Under the pieces are notes generated by a model, which was not told the origin of the DNA, did not search any database, and saw nothing but the letters and a program-made list of their open reading frames with translations. Below, piece after piece: positions 36,101 to 43,936 of a stretch of 64,000 nt of DNA. Made by a program: the position numbers and the translations under genes. Origin of the DNA: Atopsyche davidsoni (Eukaryota > Arthropoda > Insecta > Trichoptera > Hydrobiosidae). How positions within the stretch are numbered: the stretch's first letter is position 1; each line of letters begins with the position of its first letter. The stretch covers positions 10,567,001-10,631,000 of the forward strand of contig JAILWY010000026.1 in assembly GCA_022113835.1 (NCBI GenBank), in the 5' to 3' direction.

Positions 36101-39100
36101 TCGCGGTTCGTGAATCGGCCGGAGGAACTTTATACGAACGGTCTTCGCCGCGAGGTCTCCGTCGGAAGCGGCGCGATATTCCCGGTGAGCGGTAACACTC
36201 GATCATCGCAAAAACAATGCTCGTTATCACCCCGCTTGTTTTGTCACCGATAAGAAAAACAAACGAAAAATCAATTCAAATTACTTCGCAAGACAATATT
36301 AATTTGATTTCACAAGAGCGTCTCCATTATTTTATAGAAATGTACCGATAAATTAAATATTTGCTACCATTATTGTCGATGCGAACGCGATCGGCCTGCA
36401 CGCGGAAGATATCTAAACCCGATGAAGTTATGGGATTCAATATTTTACTATTTTTTTTAAACTACTAAATATTGTCTGATTATTGATAATGAGTCGTCAC
36501 GACAACCGGACACGGTACGACCTAGGAAAAAATATCGACTTCGGTGAGCGCCCAACCGGCTCCGTCTACCCTGAGCCACCGACTCGTACTTCACCCTGGA
36601 AGAGGATCGATGTAATAAAAAATAGAATCAATTTTGCTTTTCATAATTTTCATTCAACCTCGACAGACAGTCGACGAGTGACACGCTGAGCTAAATTTGT
36701 GTCACTCTTCTTTCAAAGCTCAAACGGAACGAACGATAACATTCTGGACGCTAATTGAAAAGCAACAGAATATCGATCGATCGCGAGGTTACAATATCGG
36801 GAAGCGATCCCGAGTCGGCCGCGGGGAAGGGAGCGACCGTTCACTGCAGCGGTGCAGCGAGCGGTGACAGTCGACGGCGCGCCGCCCTCGAGCGGGCAGA
36901 GAATACCGCCCTCGAGCGGGGGCGGGCGCCCGACTGCCCGAGGAGGTTCAACGCACCCCGGGAGGCGCGGGGGGACGTGCCCGCGAGGGCGGAAATCGCA
37001 GAACCCATCGCCACCCCTCGGGAGATGAGCGCGACTTTCGTTCTCTCCGTTGAATCGTTTCGCTCGAGTACGGGTGGTCCAAAATCCGATGTACGAAACG
37101 ATCGGAGGAAATAAGGAAAAGAACTACCGACAACGGGTTTTTTTTGTCGATATTTCAAAAAATATAATTAATTTCGTTTCAGGGTTTACCGGTTGAATAT
37201 ATTTCCCCACCGCCCTTTCGGCGCGGATGCGACGCACATCGACGCGATAAAGATGTCGGAATGCAAGCGGGCCGCTGCGACAAAGGGAGCGAAGGCGGGG
37301 GCGGCGCGCGGCGGGCGGCGCCTATCGACCGGCGGCGGTAAGTGGGGCACGCGGGGCAAGGTCGCCGGGGGGCGGGCGTGGCGGCCGGACGCGTGCCGGG
37401 CGGGCGGCGCGGGCGGCGCGGGCGGCGCGCCGGACCTCGCCTCGGCCTCGGAGCGCGGCGTAACAGGTGGACGCGGCCGCCGCGGACGCACCGAAGAAAC
37501 GGAAACGCTTCCGCGATCTTCCGGGGAAGGCGACGGTCGTGCGAATTCGACAGCTCCTCCCGTCCGCTTCTCGGTGAAACCGGCGAGGGAGGACACCGCC
37601 GCCTCTGCGGGGGACGGCCCTCGCCCTCGCGCCGACTTTCTCGCGGACGCATTTTCCGCTCGTCCGGTTCCTTTCTCTTTTGAATCGGAGCGCCGCCGGC
37701 CGCCGAGGCGCGCGAGCCCGACGAGCCTCGCCGCGACCGCCGGTGGTATTTTTCACTCATCGTCGGGTGCGGAAGCGAAACATTTTTCCTTCTCGAGCGG
37801 TTTCATGACGCTCCGCTACCGCGCGCCGTTCGCGTGTCGCGCTTCGATTTGATAATGAAAAATACGAACAGAGGGCGCGGGGAAAGATTCCATAAATATG
37901 CAAGAATATAGAAAATCGCAGCAGACGGATGCGGTCGTTCGAGGATGACGGTTCTGCCGTTCCATCTGTCGGCCTCCGCCGCGCTCGATGCGGAGACGGA
38001 GGGGACGGATTCACTCACCCGAGGCGATGAGTTCCGGCGCGACCAGCCCCGCGAGGTCGGGCTCCTCGCCGTACCAGAAGATCCACAGCTCCTTGGCGGC
38101 GTGCAGCGACAGCGGCGGCGGGGGCGGCGCGGCGGGGGGCGCGTCCGGCGGCGGGTCGGAGGGCGCGCCCGGCCCGCCCGACCCGCCCGCGCCGCCCGCC
38201 ACGCGCCGCCACACGCACAGCACGTCGCCGGCCAGGCAGCGCGAGTAGCTGCTGAGCACGGGGTCCGCCAGCGGAGAGCCGCCCGCGACCCCGCCCCCGC
38301 CCCCGCCTCCGCCTCCGCCCCACACCAGCTTACGCCACTTTATGCCGCACAGCTCGGTCTGAAATTGAAACAAACGGGCATAAGAATCGAACGACACGGG
38401 ACGCGCGTTCATGCTTGAGCGACTATATCTACGATGGGCATACTATTAGAGATTATTTCATATTTATAATCCAATTTATAGCAAAGTAGAATTGTCTTAA
38501 AGCGCCATGAAAAATGAGAATTTGAGGAAACTCGCTGGCACCGAATCTGCCGACGGGCGCCCGCCTCACCGCGGCAGTACCTCGGGGTGGTAATTAGAGT
38601 CGGAGTGCGGGAGTGCGGGAGTGCGGGGGCGGGGCGGGGAGTGCGGGGGGCGAGGCGGCCCGCATCGGGCGCGGGCCGCTCTAGGAATGCACTTTCCCCG
38701 AGACGCGGTGGCGCGAGGGCGGAGGAGCGGCTCGCCGTCGCGACATCCCCGGCCACCGGTGCGTCCGGGCGCCCGCTTCCTCCGCGCGTTATTATATTAT
38801 ATATATATGTTCAACAGTCTCAGCTCTTTCGTTTTGATGATGATGTATTTATATTTCCTGACGATTCTGCACAGAACGATCGCGAGTGCGGGATCTCCGG
38901 TGTCGGAAACGCTCTTCGACCCGAACGCTCCCGAGCTTAGATCTCCTGCGGTCGGAAGTATCGGCGAACCCGAAGTCGAGGAGCGTCCCCGGACCGCCAT
39001 CCGACTCTCCCGATCTCCGTTCGACTTCCGATCGGAAAAAAAAATGAGCGACCGGAATGTGCGGAAACGGATAAATCGAATTTACGTTGGAAATTCGCGG

Positions 39101-42100
39101 ATACACCACGACCGGGAAGAACGGGGAGATGCGGTCGCATCCCTGCGGAGGGTCGAGCCGCCTACTCGAGGGGCGTCATCGGGTCATTTCGCTATATTGT
39201 AAGTATTAGACCTATTGTGAACGCATATTTTTATTGAATTATTTGAGAATGAGTTCAATGGTCGCAGCGTCGACTGACGGGCATTTAGTATTTGTAAAAA
39301 GCTTATTTTGAAAAATACGTATAAACGATTTCTCAATATAGCAACATATATTTTTAATAAAGTGTTGATATATCGCGTCTATTCCGGAGTAGAAACGGAG
39401 AGCTTGTATTATTTACGCTCACAATACCCTCGTCGGTGCCGACGAGTGTTTTGAGTTTAAAAAAAAAAACTGTTTCCATGAATTTTATTGTGATTAAATA
39501 TAATGGTTAACGTATACAATTACAATACTCAATAATTAAAATATTTCTAGAAAAAGGTTCACTTTCGTTTGCGACAAAATTGAAGGATTAAAATTAATTT
39601 CTAACTATCGTGAATAAAACGGACAGCGTAAGTTATTCGAGAGAAGGCAGTGAGGGAGCAGAGGGCGGCGGAGCCCTCCCGGCCCCGGCCCCCGCCCGAC
39701 CGATGTGCCGAGCCGAGCAGGCCATCGCCGTGCAGACCCGATGGACTCGCGGACCCGAGCGGGCGGGGGACCTGTTGGAGGCGAGAAGGGCCGCGGGGCG
39801 AGCACGATTAGCGACGGTGCCATAAAGTGTTCTTAAAACGAAACAACAAATCTTCCAAATTTTTAAGTCTCATTTTGTTGCTAGTATTCTCAAAAGTTTA
39901 ATTTATTTGTAATGAAACGGGCCAATCAATACGTACAAAATAAAAGCATGCATGTATGATTAATTAAAAATTCGAGTCATTGAATTTTGAAATATCACCT
40001 TGGAAACACGACATACATACGAATACGACGAAAAAGAAAACAACAAAAAGTTCACATATTGTCAATTTTAAACCAAACCTAATGTTTTTTTTGAAATTGC
40101 AATTTTATCCCTGTGACAACTGTTTCATTCTGTTACGAACAATAGAGGATCTCATTTAGATTACGGCCTTGAGGCGTTTGAGCATGTGATTTTGATTTAA
40201 GGTTATTTTGGCAGGATTAGGTGAGAATTACGTTTATTTCCCGGGCACGGTGCAAGTTTGACGCCCCTGAAAAAATATATTTGGGTCACGGTAGAAGCCA
40301 AGCTTTTAAAGTGGGTCGAAAAACCAAGAGTATAAGAACCTCTGACGTAGATAATAATAAGGAAAAACTATACTTTGTTACTATTATAATCCCATGTCAA
40401 AAGAGGAGACCCAAATATATTTTTTCAGGAGCGTTAAACTTATATATTTATAAATATAGATATATATATTTATAAATATAGATATATATATTTATAAATA
40501 TAGATATATATATTTATAAATATAGATATATATATTGTGTGTGTATATATGTATATGTATATATATATACCAATATAATGTACATATTTAGATTCAAAAC
40601 CTTCTCTCCGGAGAATTTTTCTACGTGTTTGGTCTTAGATTGCCACTTTTCTAAAAAGAACACCTTTTTGAATGTTCTGCATTATAATTATTATATATTT
40701 TTTATATTTATTATTTCCACTTGAAATTTCACAAAGTTCGTCCTGTCAAGAACATAAATTAAATTAAATTTTATTAAAAAAATATATTACAAAGAAGTAA
40801 TCATTGGATTTTGTACGGCAATTAAAAAATTAACGATGTTCATCAGATATATGACAATTTTTGTATAGAGAAATCTGTTTCTTATTTATGTATATATTTT
40901 TTAATAGTTATTACGGTTGATGTTAAAAAATCAGGCGTACGTATATTTATGTAATTTTACTAAATATGACGAAACTAGTTTCGTTTCTTTCTTAAGAAAC
41001 GAAACTTAGTTAACTAAGATTCTAAAACTTCAGGCTAACAAATATATGGTGCATTCCGATCCTCGCACGGAGATTTCTCGGCGATAAAGGACAGTCTCGG
41101 AAATGGTTTTTACTATATACGGCCCGAGTAACTCATTCAAGCTCCCAAACTGCTAAAAATATCCGAGTCAAAGAAGTTAAGACTGAAGAGGACCGCAGTT
41201 TCTTCGGTGTTAGGTCAGTTTGACACGAGAGAAATTAACGATGGCAGGAGGTGTCATGGCAAACCTTCAGGTGAATCTTCACTCAAAGAACTGAGTTCGC
41301 ACGTCACCGACACGCGGAGAGCAATACCGAGAAGCACCTCCCGGTGACAGCTGCCAGGGGACTACGATTATCAATATGTAGTGTAGTATTTTGAAGCACC
41401 GAGTACACGTGTCGGGTAGCTCCCCGTGATATCTCCGTTAGCCTTCTACTGTGACTCCTCTCGTTTGACTCGGAATATATTATACATATTTATGAAAGGG
41501 ATACGCAAAAAATAAAATAAATACACGAGCAAACGGTCGGTTTAATGTAGAGCATTATATATTTTTAAACTTATTCAAATAACATATTAAAAAAAAACAC
41601 TTCAATAAATAATGAAACTGTCGTCCAGAAGTATCGATTATTCTAAACCGAGCGTCGAAGACGGCGGTGATCAGAAATTACATTTGTCTTTTTTTCATTC
41701 ACCGGGAGCACAATAGGTAAGTATGAGAAACGGGACGAACTATTTGTTCTTCAAAGATAAATTAATCGACTCGCCGGCTAGGATACGAGTATGGAGAGGT
41801 ATGTCGATAGACTGATCCCGAACTGATGCAATCTAATTTTTCTTCAAAGAATTTGGGTCAAATTTGGGTATTCGGTTAGTATTTATTTTTAATGTCCACA
41901 TCGATCAGATCGATCTCGAGCGACCGAACGGAGGTAAATAAATTGAAAATTCAATAAAAAGAAATATCTAGAACCTCTTTCATTTCAGGATAGAGATATA
42001 TGGCTCCCCGCTGAAAATGACGAGCGAGGGAGAACCGATCGAGTCGGATGTGGGTCAAACCGCTGGAGACCCGGGGGCGCGTCTCCGACGGGGGAGTCTC

Positions 42101-43408
42101 ACAGGAGCGGACGGGACGACACTCCCGGCTCGACGAACCGCCGGGGGGTCACGACTGACAGTCGTCATCCATATCGACAAGGATCGGGCACGCTGCGCGG
42201 CCGCGTCGCATCACGCGGAAGTGTCGAGAGTCGACAGGTGCAGAGAGCAGGGCGACCTGCTGCGCTGCTGCGCTGCTGCACTGCCGCGTGCCGCGTGCCG
42301 AGTACTGCGCGGCTCGGCGGCGGTCGTGACGGCGGTCCGAGGGAAAGGAGTGCGAGCGGAAGGCGGGCGGCGGGAGGCGGGCGGCGGGAGGCGGGCGGGC
42401 GGCACAGGAGGCGCGGCCGCGAGGGCGATATCGAGACATCGGAAGCGCGACGGCCCGATATAAATAGTGTGCAGTAAATATTGACACGGTAAAAATAGGC
42501 GTTGTGACACGCACCACCGGACGTCCGTCACGGCCAGGACGAACGGAGCACCGCGACCCGCCGGCCGGACTGACAGCGCGGCGGAGGTCCGGAGGCGGCG
42601 CCAGGTGCGCGCCGGAATGTTATTAAACTGCGGATAGGGTCCGTCTGACAGTTGTCGCGAGGCGAGACCGTCGACGAGGTCCGGGGTTATCACGGTCCGA
42701 CGCGACTCCGAGAAGATGAATCTTCGGGAAGGCCTGAGGGCCATCGGGGACACTTTCGAGGGGCGGCTCGGCGAGGCGGAGACCCGCGGGCGGCCGGGGG
42801 CTCCGGGACGTCCCCGCCTTCTCGGAAGTCGGTTCGTCGGAGGACCTTCGGTCGGCGCGCCGACGACGACGACGACCGGACACGACGGATTCGGTCTCGT
42901 CGGATAAAGCGAGGCAGCGGAGATGACCTCTGCGCGCTGCGAGCGCAATACGGCCGCACTCGACGAACGCTTTGACACATTTGGAGCGGGCGAGCGGCCG
43001 CGGTGATGATAAACACTCGGCGATGTTGCGGACGTCCGCGATTTAGGATTTCAAACGAAAAGCGAAATCAGATATCCGACTCTTCGGCCGATATCTCGCC
43101 CGTTCCGCAAACTAGGGCACCGTTCTCGAAAGGTGAGATTTGCGTACCGAGCGGAGATATTAGGGACTCGGCCTTCTCCGAATGACACCGACCGACACGA
43201 GAAGATTTACCGTTCGCGTCGCGTGCGCTCCGAGAGCGGAGTCGATTCGACGGGAAAGCTCGATTGCGGAACGATGCGCGGTACCGTATTTCGAAATACG
43301 TACATAAGTCAGTTATTCTTCGATGTAAAAGTGACTTACCAAGGCGAAGAAGTTTGTGTGGCAGTCCTCCAAACTAGCACCGTTAGTTTGATGGTTTTGA
43401 TGCGTCAT
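9140..43408 (-). CDS. Med13: Mediator complex subunit 13 (Med13/skuld)
   Basis: Twenty coding exons join in phase to 1790 codons plus stop: 43408-43340, 38358-38019, 22877-22793, 22569-22486, 22404-21880, 20698-20339, 19902-19710, 19472-19362, 18783-18541, 18462-18013, 17329-17089, 13303-12501, 12412-12265, 12009-11792, 11688-11494, 10788-10413, 10318-10041, 9950-9687, 9606-9350, 9272-9140. All introns are GT-AG. Family landmarks are [11 protein letters not shown] and [15 protein letters not shown] (N-terminal domain, residues 1-135), [10 protein letters not shown] (about 628), [19 protein letters not shown] (about 803), [14 protein letters not shown], and a C-terminal MID/PIWI-like region (about 900-1790) with [12 protein letters not shown] and [15 protein letters not shown]. 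Med13 links the CDK8/cyclin C/Med12 kinase module to core Mediator in the nucleus. It is shorter than the human (about 2170) and fly (about 2600) proteins, mainly in disordered linkers. Small exons could be missed, but the frame closes. Confidence 0.95.
10980..11412. mobile_element. Tigger/pogo-like MITE in a Med13 intron
   Basis: The left side begins near CCTCGGGTATAACGGACC. The right side carries GGGGTCCGTTATATC in inverted orientation, and a second CCGTTATA lies just inside it. Such CCTCG..TATAACGG ends are typical of Tigger-type pogo elements. The interior is AT-rich with no transposase. The exact ends and TA duplication are not clear, so boundaries are approximate. Confidence 0.5.
14233..15282 (-). 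mobile_element. piggyBac element nested inside the MITE
   Basis: The ends are CCCTTTGCACTC (left) and CCCTTTCCACTC (right, inverted), flanked by TTAA at 14229-14232 and 15283-15286. Just inside the right end are two copies of a palindromic motif (GTCGAGC...GCTCGAC at about 15205 and 15250), as often seen near piggyBac termini. The 28.3-kb MITE copy lacks this insert and runs straight through the equivalent position, confirming it as a separate, later insertion. The internal sequence keeps only the C-terminal part of a transposase. Confidence 0.88.
14449..14784 (-). pseudogene. piggyBac transposase C-terminal fragment
   Basis: The open frame covers about 111 residues. It ends with a cysteine-rich cross-brace: CMVC, then [13 protein letters not shown] and [15 protein letters not shown]. 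This spacing (CxxC ... CxxC ... H) is the C-terminal DNA-binding domain of piggyBac transposases (DDE_Tnp_1_7 family). The upstream catalytic domain is missing, so the element cannot be autonomous. The internal deletion fits the element's length of only 1.05 kb. Confidence 0.82.
23290..23340. repeat. 12-bp GC-rich minisatellite
   Basis: About four tandem copies of a 12-base unit, GAGACGGGCGCG, with the last one changed to GTGACGGGCGCG. It lies in Med13 intron 2. Confidence 0.85.
23383..23394. promoter_or_regulatory. Full CRE site (TGACGTCACGCG)
   Basis: A palindromic CREB/ATF consensus TGACGTCA followed by CGCG. The same 12-mer recurs at 30685 and 30708 in the same intron. The match is exact. 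Function is inferred only. Confidence 0.5.
24311..24341. promoter_or_regulatory. Perfect hairpin with a CRE in its loop
   Basis: An 11-bp arm CCGCGCTCGGT (24311-24321) pairs perfectly with ACCGAGCGCGG (24331-24341). The CREB/ATF palindrome TGACGTCA spans 24321-24328. It lies in Med13 intron 2. The arms are seen directly; any regulatory use is inference. Confidence 0.55.
24478..25000 (-). pseudogene. Helitron Rep/helicase N-terminal remnant
   Basis: Minus-strand frames give, in order, [20 protein letters not shown] with [10 protein letters not shown] (start of a Helitron ORF, about 24998-24880), then [20 protein letters not shown] and [13 protein letters not shown] (about 24875-24780), then [18 protein letters not shown] and [19 protein letters not shown] (24675-24560). 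These match the Helitron_like_N region in order and spacing. Stops and a frame change separate the blocks, and the catalytic HUH region and helicase are absent. It is a dead fragment. Confidence 0.8.
25473..25492. repeat. (CA)n microsatellite
   Basis: About nine CA dinucleotides. The inverted arm at about 26080-26110 has a degenerate counterpart. Confidence 0.8.
25520..25635. repeat. Relative of the 55.8-kb foldback element
   Basis: This segment reads AATAAAATACTCGAGTGATT, then CCACATG, ACCGGTTT, GAATTCCACCGAGTACTCT and CAAAATATTGA. The same blocks occur in the same order at 55801-56007, but there they are separated by an inverted copy of the left arm. So this copy is a shorter member of the family. 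It lies between the two Helitron units. Confidence 0.65.
27290..27370. repeat. 10-bp GC-rich minisatellite
   Basis: About eight tandem copies of GAGCTCGGRG-type units, alternating GGGGGAGCTC and GGAGGAGCTC. It lies in Med13 intron 2. Confidence 0.85.
27531..27577. repeat. (ACGGGC)n hexanucleotide repeat
   Basis: Seven or more perfect hexamers. It lies in Med13 intron 2. Confidence 0.9.
28278..28850. mobile_element. Second copy of the TTAA-flanked MITE, 3' truncated
   Basis: TTAA at 28274-28277 precedes GGGTCTAGGTCCCATAATCG, the same left end as the 13.9-kb element. Similarity continues through the whole interior to the terminal hairpin region near 28800-28850, then stops. The right terminal inverted repeat is missing. 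At the site where the 13.9-kb copy carries a 1.05-kb piggyBac insert, this copy is continuous, so it serves as a natural empty site. Confidence 0.88.
30514..30545. repeat. 8-bp repeat (GCGCTCCT)n
   Basis: Four tandem copies of GCGCTCCT ending at GTGCACCT. It lies in Med13 intron 2. Confidence 0.8.
30685..30719. promoter_or_regulatory. Paired CRE sites (TGACGTCACGCG twice)
   Basis: Exact TGACGTCA at 30685-30692 and 30708-30715, each followed by CGCG, 23 bp apart (about two helical turns), in a CpG-rich patch of Med13 intron 2. CREB/ATF-type factors bind this palindrome. Use here is inferred. Confidence 0.55.
32645..32690. repeat. 8-bp repeat (AGGGGTAC)n
   Basis: About five tandem units, the outer ones reading AGGGGTGC. 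It lies in Med13 intron 2. A separate pair of GCCGGCAGGTGAG units lies just upstream at about 32508-32535. Confidence 0.8.
33485..33565. repeat. 11-bp GC-rich minisatellite
   Basis: Seven near-perfect tandem copies of CGTGCCCGCGC. It lies in Med13 intron 2. It stays open in all frames, which explains the long Arg/Ala/Pro frames here. Confidence 0.9.
35789..35896. repeat. Short foldback repeat
   Basis: The left part TCAACAAATTG...ATGGTGTAGCCATA is inverted at the right as TATGGCTACACCATTGTTCA followed by ATTTGTTGA. Arms are about 32 bp with a 45-base spacer. It looks like a small MITE. I see no obvious target duplication. Confidence 0.65.
40255..40440. repeat. Foldback repeat with 33-bp arms
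   Basis: The left arm (40255-40287, containing GACGCCCCTGAAAAAATATA) is inverted at 40408-40440 with two mismatches. The spacer is 120 bp. It may be a non-autonomous DNA element, since no target duplication is evident. Confidence 0.75.
40438..40538. repeat. 22-bp AT-rich minisatellite
   Basis: Four or more head-to-tail copies of a 22-base unit made of TATATATATTTATAAA plus TATAGA. It abuts the foldback repeat and then degrades into TG- and TA-rich sequence. Confidence 0.85.
42362..42405. repeat. GC-rich GGCGGGCGGCGGGAG repeat
   Basis: Two to three tandem copies of a roughly 14-base G-rich unit in Med13 intron 1. G-runs of this spacing could form quadruplexes. Confidence 0.7.
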
Positions 43409-43936
43409 GGTAGTCCTAAGCACTTCATTTTTATTTCACAACACTCGACACGATTATCGGTGAGAGAAAACCACTAAAAATTTTGAAATTATCACGAACA
43501 TCCAGAGGAGTTTTCACCTTTCAATGGCGACTGGAAAAATGGCGGATACAATACAACAAGCCAAGCCGACGGTGCCGCCACGGGCGGTAGAAAGGTGAAC
43601 TCTTATTGGCGAAACGATCCGATCTGACGTACGTCCGATCGCGCTGTCGCAGTTTTTTCCGAGAAGAAACGAGACAGCCACAAAATATCAGAATGCACTC
43701 AAAAATACTTGACCGCACTGAAGTTGTTACGTATTAGAAAATAATATTATAGAAGTTGGAGTTCTATTGTCCACATTCTGTTTTCTGCGACTGCAGCTAC
43801 ACTGAGCACTGTCATCCGGTGGCCGTCTCGTCGTCGTCCGCTGCCGCAGGACGCATATCTGCCACTCGCCTCGAGTCACGATCCCAAATACTCTCTGCTC
43901 TCACCCGTGACACGTATTGTCTTTGGTCCGCTCATC
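43409..43936. promoter_or_regulatory. Bidirectional promoter of Med13 and mRpL50
   Basis: Only 528 bp separate the Med13 start codon (minus) from the mRpL50 start codon (plus). Both 5' UTRs and both promoters must fit here unless there are far-upstream non-coding exons. Inside are AAAAATGGCGG (43535-43545) and CAATGGCG (43522-43529), matching the YY1/Pleiohomeotic core common in promoters of housekeeping and ribosomal-protein genes. I see no TATA box. Confidence 0.65.

Larger units (their letters stand above)
22878..38018 (-). other. Med13 intron 2 (15.1 kb), GC-rich and repeat-laden
   Basis: This is the largest intron of Med13, between exons 2 and 3. It holds a Helitron foldback (24462-26405), a truncated MITE copy (28278-28850), at least six GC-rich minisatellites, several TGACGTCA sites and alternating AT- and GC-rich blocks. 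Many open frames of 100-220 codons run on both strands in the GC-rich blocks (for example 29506-29865, 30455-31045 and 37193-37852). They overlap each other antisense, have low-complexity Arg/Ala/Gly/Pro composition and no recognisable domain, so I do not call them genes. Confidence 0.8.
38359..43339 (-). other. Med13 intron 1 (5.0 kb)
   Basis: This lies between the first coding exon and exon 2. It contains GC-rich blocks at about 38.5-39.2 and 42.0-43.0 kb, AT-rich DNA between them, a foldback repeat (40255-40440) and an AT-rich minisatellite. The long frames at 42017-42463 and 42211-42978 overlap on opposite strands, are Arg/Gly/Pro-rich and have no recognisable domain. Confidence 0.75.

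Noticed and set aside
37193..37852. 219-codon plus-strand frame with an ATG
   Set aside because: Basic, Ala/Gly/Arg-rich, no family resemblance, with equally long frames on the opposite strand.
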